DNA of 64,000 nt, taken from assembly GCA_966674685.1 (NCBI GenBank), contig CBKWJC010000036.1, positions 1-64,000 on the forward strand. The letters are read 5' to 3'. This document shows positions 46,035 to 54,461 of the stretch, piece after piece (the stretch's first letter is position 1; every line of letters begins with the position of its first letter). The position numbers and the translations under genes are program-made. The notes beneath the pieces were generated by a model. That model made no database searches and was not told where the DNA came from. It worked only from the letters and a program-made list of their open reading frames with translations. Source of the stretch: Thainema sp966674685 (GTDB lineage Bacteria > Cyanobacteriota > Cyanobacteriia > Phormidesmidales > Phormidesmidaceae).

Positions 46035-49000
46035 CAAATGACATGAGTTCTTCTACGGCAAATTCTGATTTGCCGAGTGATCCATCTGCTGTGGACGAAG
46101 CCTTGCAGGATCAGTCCCTACTTGCGATCGCAATGGACGCGGCTAATGCAGGTTGGGGGAGCTGGAATTGGCAGACGGAAGAAACCGAATGGTGCGATCG
46201 CGGTAAGCGCATCATGGGTTTTGAAAGTGATGAAGAAGCTCAAACGGTGGCAGGATGGCTGCGGCGGGTTCATCCGGACGACCGCGCCAGAGTTGAAGCT
46301 CATGCGGCTGAAACAGCTCGTGAACGGCGGGATTTTGACACGGAATATCGCATTATTCATCCCAATGGTGAGACTCGCTGGCTGCGGGGCACAGGCAGAA
46401 TTCTCTATGATGCCAGTGGGACGCCTGTTCGCAGTATTGGGCTGATATTCGATTTGACCGATCGCAAGCGGCGTGATGCCAACACGGCTTTTCTCGCTGA
46501 AGTCACCGCCGAGTTTTCTTACATTTCAACCGCCGATGAAATTGTGCAAATGGTCGGCGCAAAAATGGGAGCGTATCTTAATCTTTCCCTGTGTCTGTTT
46601 GCCGAGATTGATGATGTTCTAGAAAACGTGACGGTCAATCACGTTTGGCATCGGGCTGATGTGCCGAATGTCGTTGGTGTATATCGCGTTGTCGATTTTT
46701 TGACGGACGAAATTTGCCAGTCGGCTCAGAACCGAGAAACAATCATCATCCGAGATACCAATATCGATCCGCGCACCGATTCGGCAAAACATGCTGACCT
46801 CAAAATTGGCTCATTTGTCACGGTGCCGTTTCACAAGCATGGACAGTGGAAATTTTTTCTCTCCATCTGTAGTTTGACGCCTCGGAATTGGCGTCCGGAT
46901 GAAGTTCAACTGATTCAAGATCTGTCGAGCCAAGTCTTTCCGCGTTTAGAGCGTGCCCGCGCCCAAGCCGTTTTGCGAGAAAGCGAGCAGCGACTATCTG
47001 CTATCTTTGCCCAGGCAGCGGTGGGACTATCTGAGATTTCGCTAGATGGACACTTCGAGCAAGTGAATGATGCGCTGTGTAACCTACTGGGCCGACCACG
47101 GGAAGAGCTGTTAGGCATGAGCGCGGCGGAAGTCACTTATCCAGATGATGTCTCCCAAACGTTAGATGCGTTGGCGCAATTGATGGAGACTGGAGGTTCG
47201 GTTTCGCTCGATAAGCGCTACCTGCGTCCAGACGGCACGATAGTTTGGGCGAACAGTATCATCACTCGTTTAACGAATGGGCAAAGACAGCCGCAGCGAT
47301 TCCTGGTTGTCACGGTTGATCTGAGCGATCGCAAACAGGCAGAAATGGCTTTGCGAAGGGAGGAGCAACGCTACCGCTACATTTTTGAATCGGTGAATGT
47401 GTCGATTTGGGAAGAAGATTTCTCGGCTGTCAAAACTGCGATCGCGCGTCTAAAAGCAGCAGGGATTGAAGATTTTCAGCAATACTTTGCTGATCATCCC
47501 GGATTTGTGCAAGAAGCAATTCAGCTTGTGCGCCTGCGTAATGTCAATCAGTCGTCCCTGCTTTTGTTTGGCGCTCAAACCAAGGCAGAATTGCTCAATT
47601 CCTTAGATCAAATTTTCATACCCGAAACTCAGGATGCCTTTGTCGGTGAGCTACTGGCTATTGCTGCGGAAGAGCCTTACTTTGCCGCAGAAACGACCGT
47701 ACAGACTTTAAAGGGCGATCGGATTGACGTTTGGTTTGGTATTACATTTCCCGATCCGTCTGATCCCTACGACCGAGTACTGGTTTCACTCGTAGACATT
47801 ACCGACCGCAAACGAGCCGAAGCTGCCCTGCGAGAGAGCGAAGAACGCTTCCGCACATCGATTGAAAATATGCTGGACTGCTTTGCGATCTACCGGGCAG
47901 TCCGCAATCAGCAGGGACAAATTATTGATTTCCAGGCAACCTATATCAATGATGCGGCCTGTTTAGATAGTCAATTTTCGCGAGAGGATCATTTGCAACG
48001 GAGACTGTGTGACCTGCTGCCCGCCCATCGTGAAACCGGATTATTTGACGAATATTGTCACGTTGTAGAAACGGGTCAGTCTCTCACCAAAGATAGCTTG
48101 GTCTATGAAGATAACTTCGGTTCACAACACCTCGTCAGAGCATTTGATATTCGCGTTGCTAAATTTGGCGATGGCTATGTGGCGACTTGGCGGGATATTA
48201 TCGATCGCAAACGAGCCGAGCTAGAACGGGAAAAGCTCTTAAAGCGGGAACAAGCAGCACGGGAAGAAGCTGAACGAGCCAATCGGATGAAGGACGAATT
48301 TTTGGCCATTCTCTCCCATGAGTTGCGATCGCCGCTTAACCCCATCTTGGGTTGGGCCAAACTGCTCCAAACGCGCAAAATGGATGAGACCAAAACGCAG
48401 CAGGGTCTCAGCACGATTGAGCGCAATGTCAAACTCCAGACTCAACTGATTGATGATCTGCTAGATGTCGCCAAAATCCTCCGGGGCAAGCTCAAGCTAG
48501 AGGTTGCTTCCGTTGGTCTGGCATCGGTGATTCAAGCTGCCCTTGAGGTCGTTCGTACAGCAGCCGAAGCCAAGTCTATCTCGCTTCGATTTGAAATGAT
48601 AGATGCCTGTCAAGTCAGAGGCGACGAGGCAAGACTACAGCAAATTATCTGGAATCTGCTGTCCAATGCGATTAAGTTCACAGCTAATGGTGGTCAGGTT
48701 GAGGTGCGGTTGGAGCAGGTCGGAGCGTGGCAGCAGGGGAGCGTAGCAGCAGGGGAGCGTGGCAGCGTGAGAGTGTTCCCATCAACCCATCAACCCTCTT
48801 ACCCATCCACCCATCCACCCATTCACCCATCCACCCATTCACCCGCCTACGCCCAGCTCACCGTCACCGACACAGGTCGCGGCATTGATCCCGACTTTCT
48901 GCCTTACATCTTCCAGTCCTTCCGTCAGGCTGATGCGTCTACAACTCGCCAGTATGGGGGACTCGGTTTGGGACTCTCTATTGTTAAGCATTTAGTTGAT

Positions 49001-49522
49001 GCTCACGGTGGATCAATTACTGCCTATAGCGAGGGTGAGGGACGAGGCGCAACGTTTACCGTACTGCTGCCCCTGTCGATCTGTGGAGTCAGTCACTCAT
49101 CCTCTAATTTATCCTCGTCAGCCGACTTGAACTTGACGGGCATAAAAATTTTAGCGGCTGATGATATTGAAGATGCCCGTGAGTTATTGACGACGCTGCT
49201 AGAGCAGTATGGCGCTGAGGTGAAAGTGGTTGGGGCTGGAGAGGAAGTGCTGGCTCATCTGGCAACGTTTCAGCCCGACATCCTGGTCTGCGATATCGGT
49301 ATGCCCAATATGGACGGCTACGACCTGATCCGCCGAATTCGAGCATTACCACCCGAACAAGGTGGAGACATACCTGCGATCGCACTCACAGCCTACGTGC
49401 GCGATGAAGATGCCCAACGCGCTCTCAGACATGGGTTTCAAAAGCACATCGCTAAACCCCTCGAACCCGAACGTTTAGCCCTCGCGATCGCAGAACTAAC
49501 CACTCACACTCCATCCACCTAA
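46031..49522 (+). CDS. Hybrid histidine kinase: PAS-GAF-PAS-PAS-PAS-HisKA-HATPase-REC
   Basis: The 1163-aa protein contains an N-terminal PAS/PAC (about 30-145), a GAF (150-310), three further PAS regions (about 320-440, 445-595, 600-735), a coiled linker, HisKA (FLAILSHELRSPLNPILGW, His near 765), HATPase (IIWNLLSNAIKF, DTGRGI, YGGLGLGLSIVKHL) and a C-terminal receiver (ILVCDIGMPNMDG, KHIAKPL). It is cytoplasmic, with no membrane helices. A low-complexity insert of about 45 residues (near 897-942) separates the N and G1 boxes of the ATPase. It is coupled to the HTH gene upstream. Confidence 0.92.
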   Translation: MTNDMSSSTANSDLPSDPSAVDEALQDQSLLAIAMDAANAGWGSWNWQTEETEWCDRGKRIMGFESDEEAQTVAGWLRRVHPDDRARVEAHAAETARERRDFDTEYRIIHPNGETRWLRGTGRILYDASGTPVRSIGLIFDLTDRKRRDANTAFLAEVTAEFSYISTADEIVQMVGAKMGAYLNLSLCLFAEIDDVLENVTVNHVWHRADVPNVVGVYRVVDFLTDEICQSAQNRETIIIRDTNIDPRTDSAKHADLKIGSFVTVPFHKHGQWKFFLSICSLTPRNWRPDEVQLIQDLSSQVFPRLERARAQAVLRESEQRLSAIFAQAAVGLSEISLDGHFEQVNDALCNLLGRPREELLGMSAAEVTYPDDVSQTLDALAQLMETGGSVSLDKRYLRPDGTIVWANSIITRLTNGQRQPQRFLVVTVDLSDRKQAEMALRREEQRYRYIFESVNVSIWEEDFSAVKTAIARLKAAGIEDFQQYFADHPGFVQEAIQLVRLRNVNQSSLLLFGAQTKAELLNSLDQIFIPETQDAFVGELLAIAAEEPYFAAETTVQTLKGDRIDVWFGITFPDPSDPYDRVLVSLVDITDRKRAEAALRESEERFRTSIENMLDCFAIYRAVRNQQGQIIDFQATYINDAACLDSQFSREDHLQRRLCDLLPAHRETGLFDEYCHVVETGQSLTKDSLVYEDNFGSQHLVRAFDIRVAKFGDGYVATWRDIIDRKRAELEREKLLKREQAAREEAERANRMKDEFLAILSHELRSPLNPILGWAKLLQTRKMDETKTQQGLSTIERNVKLQTQLIDDLLDVAKILRGKLKLEVASVGLASVIQAALEVVRTAAEAKSISLRFEMIDACQVRGDEARLQQIIWNLLSNAIKFTANGGQVEVRLEQVGAWQQGSVAAGERGSVRVFPSTHQPSYPSTHPPIHPSTHSPAYAQLTVTDTGRGIDPDFLPYIFQSFRQADASTTRQYGGLGLGLSIVKHLVDAHGGSITAYSEGEGRGATFTVLLPLSICGVSHSSSNLSSSADLNLTGIKILAADDIEDARELLTTLLEQYGAEVKVVGAGEEVLAHLATFQPDILVCDIGMPNMDGYDLIRRIRALPPEQGGDIPAIALTAYVRDEDAQRALRHGFQKHIAKPLEPERLALAIAELTTHTPST
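48721..48846. repeat. Low-complexity repeat inside the kinase ATPase domain
   Basis: AGCAGGGGAGCGT units are followed by CACCCATCCACCCATTCACC-type units. The same vocabulary occurs in non-coding DNA at 50408-50470 and near 10058-10080. It stays in frame and encodes a Ser/Thr/Pro/His-rich loop. Confidence 0.75.
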
Positions 49523-49546
49523 CCTCACCCACCTACTCCTCACTCC

Positions 49547-50260
49547 TCACTCCTCATGTAACGGTGCGATCGCACTTGTGATCACCCCCGCCGCCACACC
49601 TGCGATCGCAGCCACCATCAGCCCCAACTGATGCGGTAAACCGTGGCAAACTAGCGCCATTATCCCAGCCGTAATCACGGTTGCAGCCATCGGTCGGGTA
49701 CGAACATAGGGCACCACCATGCCAATAAACGTAGCAACCATCGCGAAATCAAGTCCTAAAGCAGCTAGATTCGGCACCAGTCGCCCAGCCGTTAGCCCAA
49801 TCCAGGTACAAACCTGCCAACTGCTATACATCGTCAGTGCGGCACCAATGTAGTACCAATGCTTATACGGACTCTGATCCGGCTGCTGATAGCGATGAAT
49901 CCCCACCATAAACGCTTCATCAGTCAGCCAAAAGCCAATCGGCACTTTCCACCGCTGCGGCAAATGGCGCACATGAGGTACCAAACTGGCGGCATAGAGC
50001 AAATGGCGCAGATTAACGACAAAGGTAGTTAATACAATCAGCGGTAAGCTGCTACCCGCCGCTAACAGCCCCAGCGCAATAAACTGAGCCGATCCCGCAA
50101 ACACAAAAGCCGACATGCCAACCGTTGCACTAAACGGTAGGCCACCACTCTGCGCCAGCGTGCCAAAAATAATGCCAAATGGAATTGCGCCAACCACCAG
50201 CGGCACAATATCGCGGGCACCTGCTAAGAATTCAGTTCTAGGCGTAGAGGAGTGGGGCAT
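49547..50260 (-). CDS. AzlC-family branched-chain amino acid exporter subunit
   Basis: The ATG at 50260 gives 237 aa; the frame further upstream is repeat DNA. The protein has several membrane helices and AzlC hallmarks (GAIPFGIIFGTLA, FAGSAQFIALGLL, FVVNLRHLLYAASL, GFWLTDEAFMV). AzlC works with the small AzlD subunit; no azlD is next to it, since the neighbouring kinase ends 25 bases away. It may act alone or with a distant AzlD. Confidence 0.9.
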   Translation of the reverse strand: MPHSSTPRTEFLAGARDIVPLVVGAIPFGIIFGTLAQSGGLPFSATVGMSAFVFAGSAQFIALGLLAAGSSLPLIVLTTFVVNLRHLLYAASLVPHVRHLPQRWKVPIGFWLTDEAFMVGIHRYQQPDQSPYKHWYYIGAALTMYSSWQVCTWIGLTAGRLVPNLAALGLDFAMVATFIGMVVPYVRTRPMAATVITAGIMALVCHGLPHQLGLMVAAIAGVAAGVITSAIAPLHEE

Positions 50261-50264
50261 TCTG

Positions 50265-50470
50265 TAGGATGTGAGGAGTGGAAGGGCTGTAGAGAGCTGT
50301 AAAGGGCTGTAAAGGCTGTAAAGGAAGTGATCGTGGTTAGGGTGGACGAGTGGATGGGTAATAGGGTGACGGGATAAGGGATAGATTGGCTTTGTCATTC
50401 CATTACGCGATCACCTATTCACCCATCCACTCGTCCACCCATCTACTCATCGACCCATCTACTTACCTAC
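50265..50470. repeat. GGCTGTAAAG and CACCCATCTACT low-complexity repeats
   Basis: There are four GGCTGTA(A/G)AG units (about 50286-50325). About 80 bases further on lies a run of CACCCATCCACT / CACCCATCTACT-like 12-mers (50408-50465). These separate the azlC gene from the response regulator gene. Confidence 0.7.
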
Positions 50471-50644
50471 CCATCTACCTCTTCACTCAAAACTCAAAAC
50501 GGATCAAGTCAGCCTAACTGAGAACATGCCCATAGGTGTAAATATTCCTCGCTCAAACCTAAGAATTTTTAGCAGATTTTTAAGATTTGCAGCTACAGTC
50601 CGCTATGACTGTCATAGCCTAGCAGTTGGAGACGGAGTCAGCCC

Positions 50645-51085
50645 ATGCAGACTGGTGGAACAGAACGCTTCATTTTGGTGTTAGATCATAATCCTGAGCA
50701 TGTTGATACCATCCAGCGAGTCTTGTGCAGCAGCGGCAAACCTCATCATTTAGAAACAATTGGTGATGGCGATCGCGCTTTAGATTTTTTACATCGTCGA
50801 GGGTCATACAGTGAAGCCGCTCATCCTGATTTAATCTTGCTGGATCTCAATCTGCCGGGACGAGATGGCAGAGATATTTTGGCTGACATCAAAACCGACA
50901 GTAGTCTAAAGCGAATTCCCACAATTGTATTCACGGTATCGGACAGCGATGCCGACATTCTGTACAGTTATGCTCATCAAGGTAACTGCTATGTCGTGAA
51001 ATCGTCTGATTTGGAGCAGCTATCCCAAATTGTTAAACGAATTGAGGATTTTTGGCTGGAGATTGTGACGTTGCCAGTAGATTGA
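50645..51085 (+). CDS. Rcp1-like single-domain response regulator with unusual acidic pocket
   Basis: The 146-aa receiver has the phospho-acceptor in LILLDLNLPGRDG (Asp near 64), the conserved Thr in IVFTVSD and Lys in YVVKSS, and the Rcp1-type C-terminus IVKRIEDFWLEIVTLP. The N-terminal acidic pair is LVLDHNPEH: the second acidic residue, normally Asp and Mg2+-binding, is His. Phosphorylation may be weakened. It lies 650 bases upstream of the phytochrome gene on the same strand. Confidence 0.85.
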   Translation: MQTGGTERFILVLDHNPEHVDTIQRVLCSSGKPHHLETIGDGDRALDFLHRRGSYSEAAHPDLILLDLNLPGRDGRDILADIKTDSSLKRIPTIVFTVSDSDADILYSYAHQGNCYVVKSSDLEQLSQIVKRIEDFWLEIVTLPVD

Positions 51086-51739
51086 GGGTGGAGTGAGCGT
51101 AGGGTGTGTTGAGCAAAGCGAAATGCACCGTTTTTGGGGCTGTAAAGGCTTTAAAGGCTGTAGTTTTGTAGGTTGGGTTGAGCCATGCGAAACCCAACCG
51201 CTTCACGCACCGCTATAACCTACGATAAAAGATTTATTAACGGAACAAAAGTAGCACTTTTGCTATATATAACTTTTGTGTTGTTGTTTAAACTTTGCGA
51301 TCAAAGCTCAAATTTACGCAGCTTTTCCCAGCGATTTACTGCTAATAAATCGACCAAAATTCGTGGCCAACTAAAACTTAGAATTGATTTAAGATTTCCC
51401 TCGCTGGTTTGAAAATCATCCACGCTATGCTGCAATTGTGTGACTAGTGGTGATAGCTCAAGTCTCTATTGGTATAAGTAGGCGAATGTCTGCAAAGCAC
51501 GACGGGTTCACGCGACAAACTCATCGGTTGAATTAAAAGCAGCGCAGCCCAGCTAAATACATGTTGATGCTAGTTGATGCTGGAGTTGCGATCGCATCAT
51601 CCATCCTCAGTTAATTACAGCCGCTTACCAATCAGGCATACTCTGCTCATTTGTCAGACTGATTAGACTCATCAGACTCAGTTCAAAATCAAACACCAGA
51701 AGCAAACATTCACAATCTTTATGATTGGGGGATCTCCCT
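51086..51739. other. Long upstream region of the phytochrome operon
   Basis: It holds GGCTGTAAAGG repeats and a partial GTAGGTTGGGTTGAG element (51168-51202), then about 500 bases without features I can name. A 75-codon frame starting at 51185 is mostly repeat and AT-rich DNA and is not convincing. Confidence 0.5.
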
Positions 51740-54061
51740 ATGACCGCAGCCAATTTAAATCAAGAGATCAGTCTTGCGGGATTGAATCTAACTAACTTAA
51801 AACAGCCTGATATCAATACACTGACTCAAGTGCAGCCCCACGGCGTACTGTTGGTGCTACAGGAGTCGGATCTAACCGTGCTGCAAGTCAGCCGCAATAC
51901 CCGTACAGCTTTGGGCTTGCCGCCGGAAGAGGTACTTGGCAAAACCCTTGATGATTTGCTTGATCCCTATCAGGTCGATCAGTTCCGGGCTGGACTGTAT
52001 TACGAAAATTTAGACATTATTAACCCAACCAAGGTTTGGGTGCGGCGTAAAGGAGACGACTACGGTGTTTACGACGCGATTTTTCACCGCAGCGCTGATG
52101 GGTTCCTAATCGTCGAGCTAGAACCCGCCCTGACGCAGGAAAATATTCCATTCCTCAGCTTTTATCACCTAGCTAGAGCATCGATCAGCCAGCTTGAGAC
52201 GACGCCAAATCTGGTGGATTTCTGCCGGATTATTGTGCATGAGGTGCGCCGCGTGACGGGGTTTGACCGGGTCATGCTCTACAAGTTTGACGATGATGGT
52301 CACGGTGAGGTGCTAGCGGAAGAGCTAGTTGAGGGAATGGAATCCTATCTGGGTCTGCATTTCCCGGAATCGGACGTGCCGCAACCTGCTCGCAAAATGT
52401 TCCTTTCTAACTGGATTCGGGTGATCCCCGATGCCAAGGCGGAACCTGTCGATCTATATCCGGCCAGTAATCCAATCACAGGCCAGCCGACGGATTTAAT
52501 TATGTCCGTTCTGCGTCAGCCCTACCGCTGTCATATTGAGTACCTCAGCCATATGCAGGTGGGATCATCGCTGACCATCTCCTTGATGAAGGATCAGAAA
52601 CTGTGGGGACTGATCGCCTGCCACCACCGTACACCCAAGCACGTACCCTACGAACTGCGAAAAGCCTGTGAATTCCTGGGTCGGGTGATTTTCTCTGAAA
52701 TTTCCACCCGTGAAGAGGAAGCCGACCACAACTACCGGATGAAGCTGGCTCAGGTGCAGTCCCGTTTAGTTGACCGGATGGCGCAGGAGGACTATTTTGT
52801 ACACGGTCTGGTGCAGCAGGAGCCGAGTTTACTGGATTTAGTCGATGCTAAAGGAGCCGCTATTTGCTTCAACGGTCACTGGACAACGATTGGCCGCACG
52901 CCGTCTGAGGAAGAGCTGAACTACCTGGTGCAGTGGCTGAATAGAACCGTTGATGGCGAAATTTTTGAAACCAGTGCGCTGCCGCTGGTGTATTCCGATG
53001 CCCAGCGGTTCAAAGACGTAGCCAGTGGTCTGCTCGCCATCCCGATCTCGAAGCGTAGCTATGTGTTGTGGTTCCGGCCAGAGGTAATTCAAACCGTCAA
53101 CTGGGGCGGCGATCCGAATAACGCCTATACGCTGGAGGGAGAAGCGGAAAACCAGTGGCTCTGTCCGCGTAAGTCGTTCCAGCTCTGGAAAGAAACGGTC
53201 AAGCTCCAGTCCCTACCGTGGAAAACGGTTGAGGTGAGAGCGGCGCTTGAACTGCGTAAGGCAATCGTTAACATCGTCCTGCGGCAGGCGGAAGAACTAG
53301 CCTTACTAGCTCAGGATCTCGAACGCTCAAACGCTGAGCTGAAGCGGTTTGCCTACGTTGCTTCGCACGATTTGCAGGAACCGCTGAATCAGGTGGCAAA
53401 CTTCGTGCAGCTTCTGGAAATGCGCTACGATGCCGAGTTGGGTCAAGACGGGAAGGAGTTTATTGGCTTTGCAGTTGAGGGTGTGAGCTTGATGCAGACC
53501 CTAATTGACGATGTGCTGGCCTATTCCAAGGTTGATCTGAAAGGGATTGATCGGGAACTGACGGACGTGCAGGATTCACTCGATCAGGCAATGAATAATT
53601 TGCGAGGCCGGATTGCCGATGCCAACGCTATGATTACGGTGGATTTGCTACCTACCATCGTGGCGGATGGCACTCAGTTGATGCAGCTCTTCCAGAACCT
53701 GATTGGCAATGCGATTAAGTTCCGCAAGCCGTCGGAGCCGCCGCGCATCCACATCGGTGTGCAGCGTCAGGAAGATGCTTGGCTGTTCTCAGTGAAGGAC
53801 AACGGCATCGGCCTTGATCCGCAGTTTGCAGAGCGCATTTTCATCATTTTCCAGCGGCTCCACACTCGCGATGAATATCCGGGTTCCGGTATGGGACTGG
53901 CAATCTGTAAGAAGATTGTCGAATGCCATCGGGGTCGCATTTGGGTCGAATCCCAAGTAGGAGAAGGCGCAACGTTTTATTTCACCATTCCGGTTGAAGG
54001 ACGCGATCGCAATCATGGTAATGGACGAAAAGCCCAAACGTATCTTTTTAATCGAGGATAA
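51740..54061 (+). CDS. Phytochrome histidine kinase (Cph1-type)
   Basis: The ATG at 51740 has a GGGGGATC sequence upstream and gives 773 aa. Order: N-terminal PAS (about 20-125), GAF (140-320), PHY (330-505), coiled linker, HisKA and HATPase. The bilin pocket has FPESDVPQPAR (the PASDIP equivalent) and RCHIEYLSHMQVG, with Cys near 264 at the Cph1 chromophore position, so phycocyanobilin is expected. The PHY tongue PRKSF is near 475. The H-box is YVASHDLQEPLNQV (His near 541), and the ATPase has NLIGNAIKF, DNGIGLD and GSGMGLAICKKIV. It is a red/far-red light sensor. The end overlaps the next gene. Confidence 0.95.
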   Translation: MTAANLNQEISLAGLNLTNLKQPDINTLTQVQPHGVLLVLQESDLTVLQVSRNTRTALGLPPEEVLGKTLDDLLDPYQVDQFRAGLYYENLDIINPTKVWVRRKGDDYGVYDAIFHRSADGFLIVELEPALTQENIPFLSFYHLARASISQLETTPNLVDFCRIIVHEVRRVTGFDRVMLYKFDDDGHGEVLAEELVEGMESYLGLHFPESDVPQPARKMFLSNWIRVIPDAKAEPVDLYPASNPITGQPTDLIMSVLRQPYRCHIEYLSHMQVGSSLTISLMKDQKLWGLIACHHRTPKHVPYELRKACEFLGRVIFSEISTREEEADHNYRMKLAQVQSRLVDRMAQEDYFVHGLVQQEPSLLDLVDAKGAAICFNGHWTTIGRTPSEEELNYLVQWLNRTVDGEIFETSALPLVYSDAQRFKDVASGLLAIPISKRSYVLWFRPEVIQTVNWGGDPNNAYTLEGEAENQWLCPRKSFQLWKETVKLQSLPWKTVEVRAALELRKAIVNIVLRQAEELALLAQDLERSNAELKRFAYVASHDLQEPLNQVANFVQLLEMRYDAELGQDGKEFIGFAVEGVSLMQTLIDDVLAYSKVDLKGIDRELTDVQDSLDQAMNNLRGRIADANAMITVDLLPTIVADGTQLMQLFQNLIGNAIKFRKPSEPPRIHIGVQRQEDAWLFSVKDNGIGLDPQFAERIFIIFQRLHTRDEYPGSGMGLAICKKIVECHRGRIWVESQVGEGATFYFTIPVEGRDRNHGNGRKAQTYLFNRG

Positions 54062-54461
54062 TCGGGGCGATATTCGACTGATTCAAGAAGCCCTCAAGAG
54101 CAGTAGCGTCCCTTGCGAGGTCGAGATTGCTCGCGATGGCATGGAGGCAATGGCTTACCTACAGCAGGATGGGGAAGATGCGATCGCACATCGCCCCGAC
54201 CTTATCCTGCTGGACTTGAATCTGCCGAAAAAAGATGGTCGGGAGGTGCTAGCTGAAATCAAAGCTGACGACGCACTCAAGCACATCCCGATCATCGTGC
54301 TGACCACCTCCCGCAATGAGGAAGATATCAGTAAGAGCTATGATCTATACGTGAATTGCTATATTTCCAAGTCACGTAATCTAGCGCAACTGTTCAAAAT
54401 CGTTCGAGGGATTGAGGCATTTTGGTTAGAGACAGCCAAACTACCGTCCAACGGCCCTTAG
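54015..54461 (+). CDS. Rcp1-type response regulator, partner of the phytochrome
   Basis: The 148-aa receiver (start ATG 54015, or 54021) has IFLIEDNRGDIRLIQEAL, phospho-Asp in LILLDLNLPKKDG, Thr in VLTTSRN and Lys in CYISKSRNL. The C-terminal GIEAFWLETAKLP is typical of Rcp1. It overlaps the phytochrome gene by about 45 bases and the following kinase by about 40, indicating tight co-expression. It should accept phosphate from the phytochrome. Confidence 0.93.
   Translation: MVMDEKPKRIFLIEDNRGDIRLIQEALKSSSVPCEVEIARDGMEAMAYLQQDGEDAIAHRPDLILLDLNLPKKDGREVLAEIKADDALKHIPIIVLTTSRNEEDISKSYDLYVNCYISKSRNLAQLFKIVRGIEAFWLETAKLPSNGP

Noticed and set aside
50261..50398. N-terminal extension of the AzlC protein
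   Set aside because: It is encoded by GGCTGTAAAG and CACCC repeats also seen in non-coding spacers; the family's start fits the ATG at 50260.
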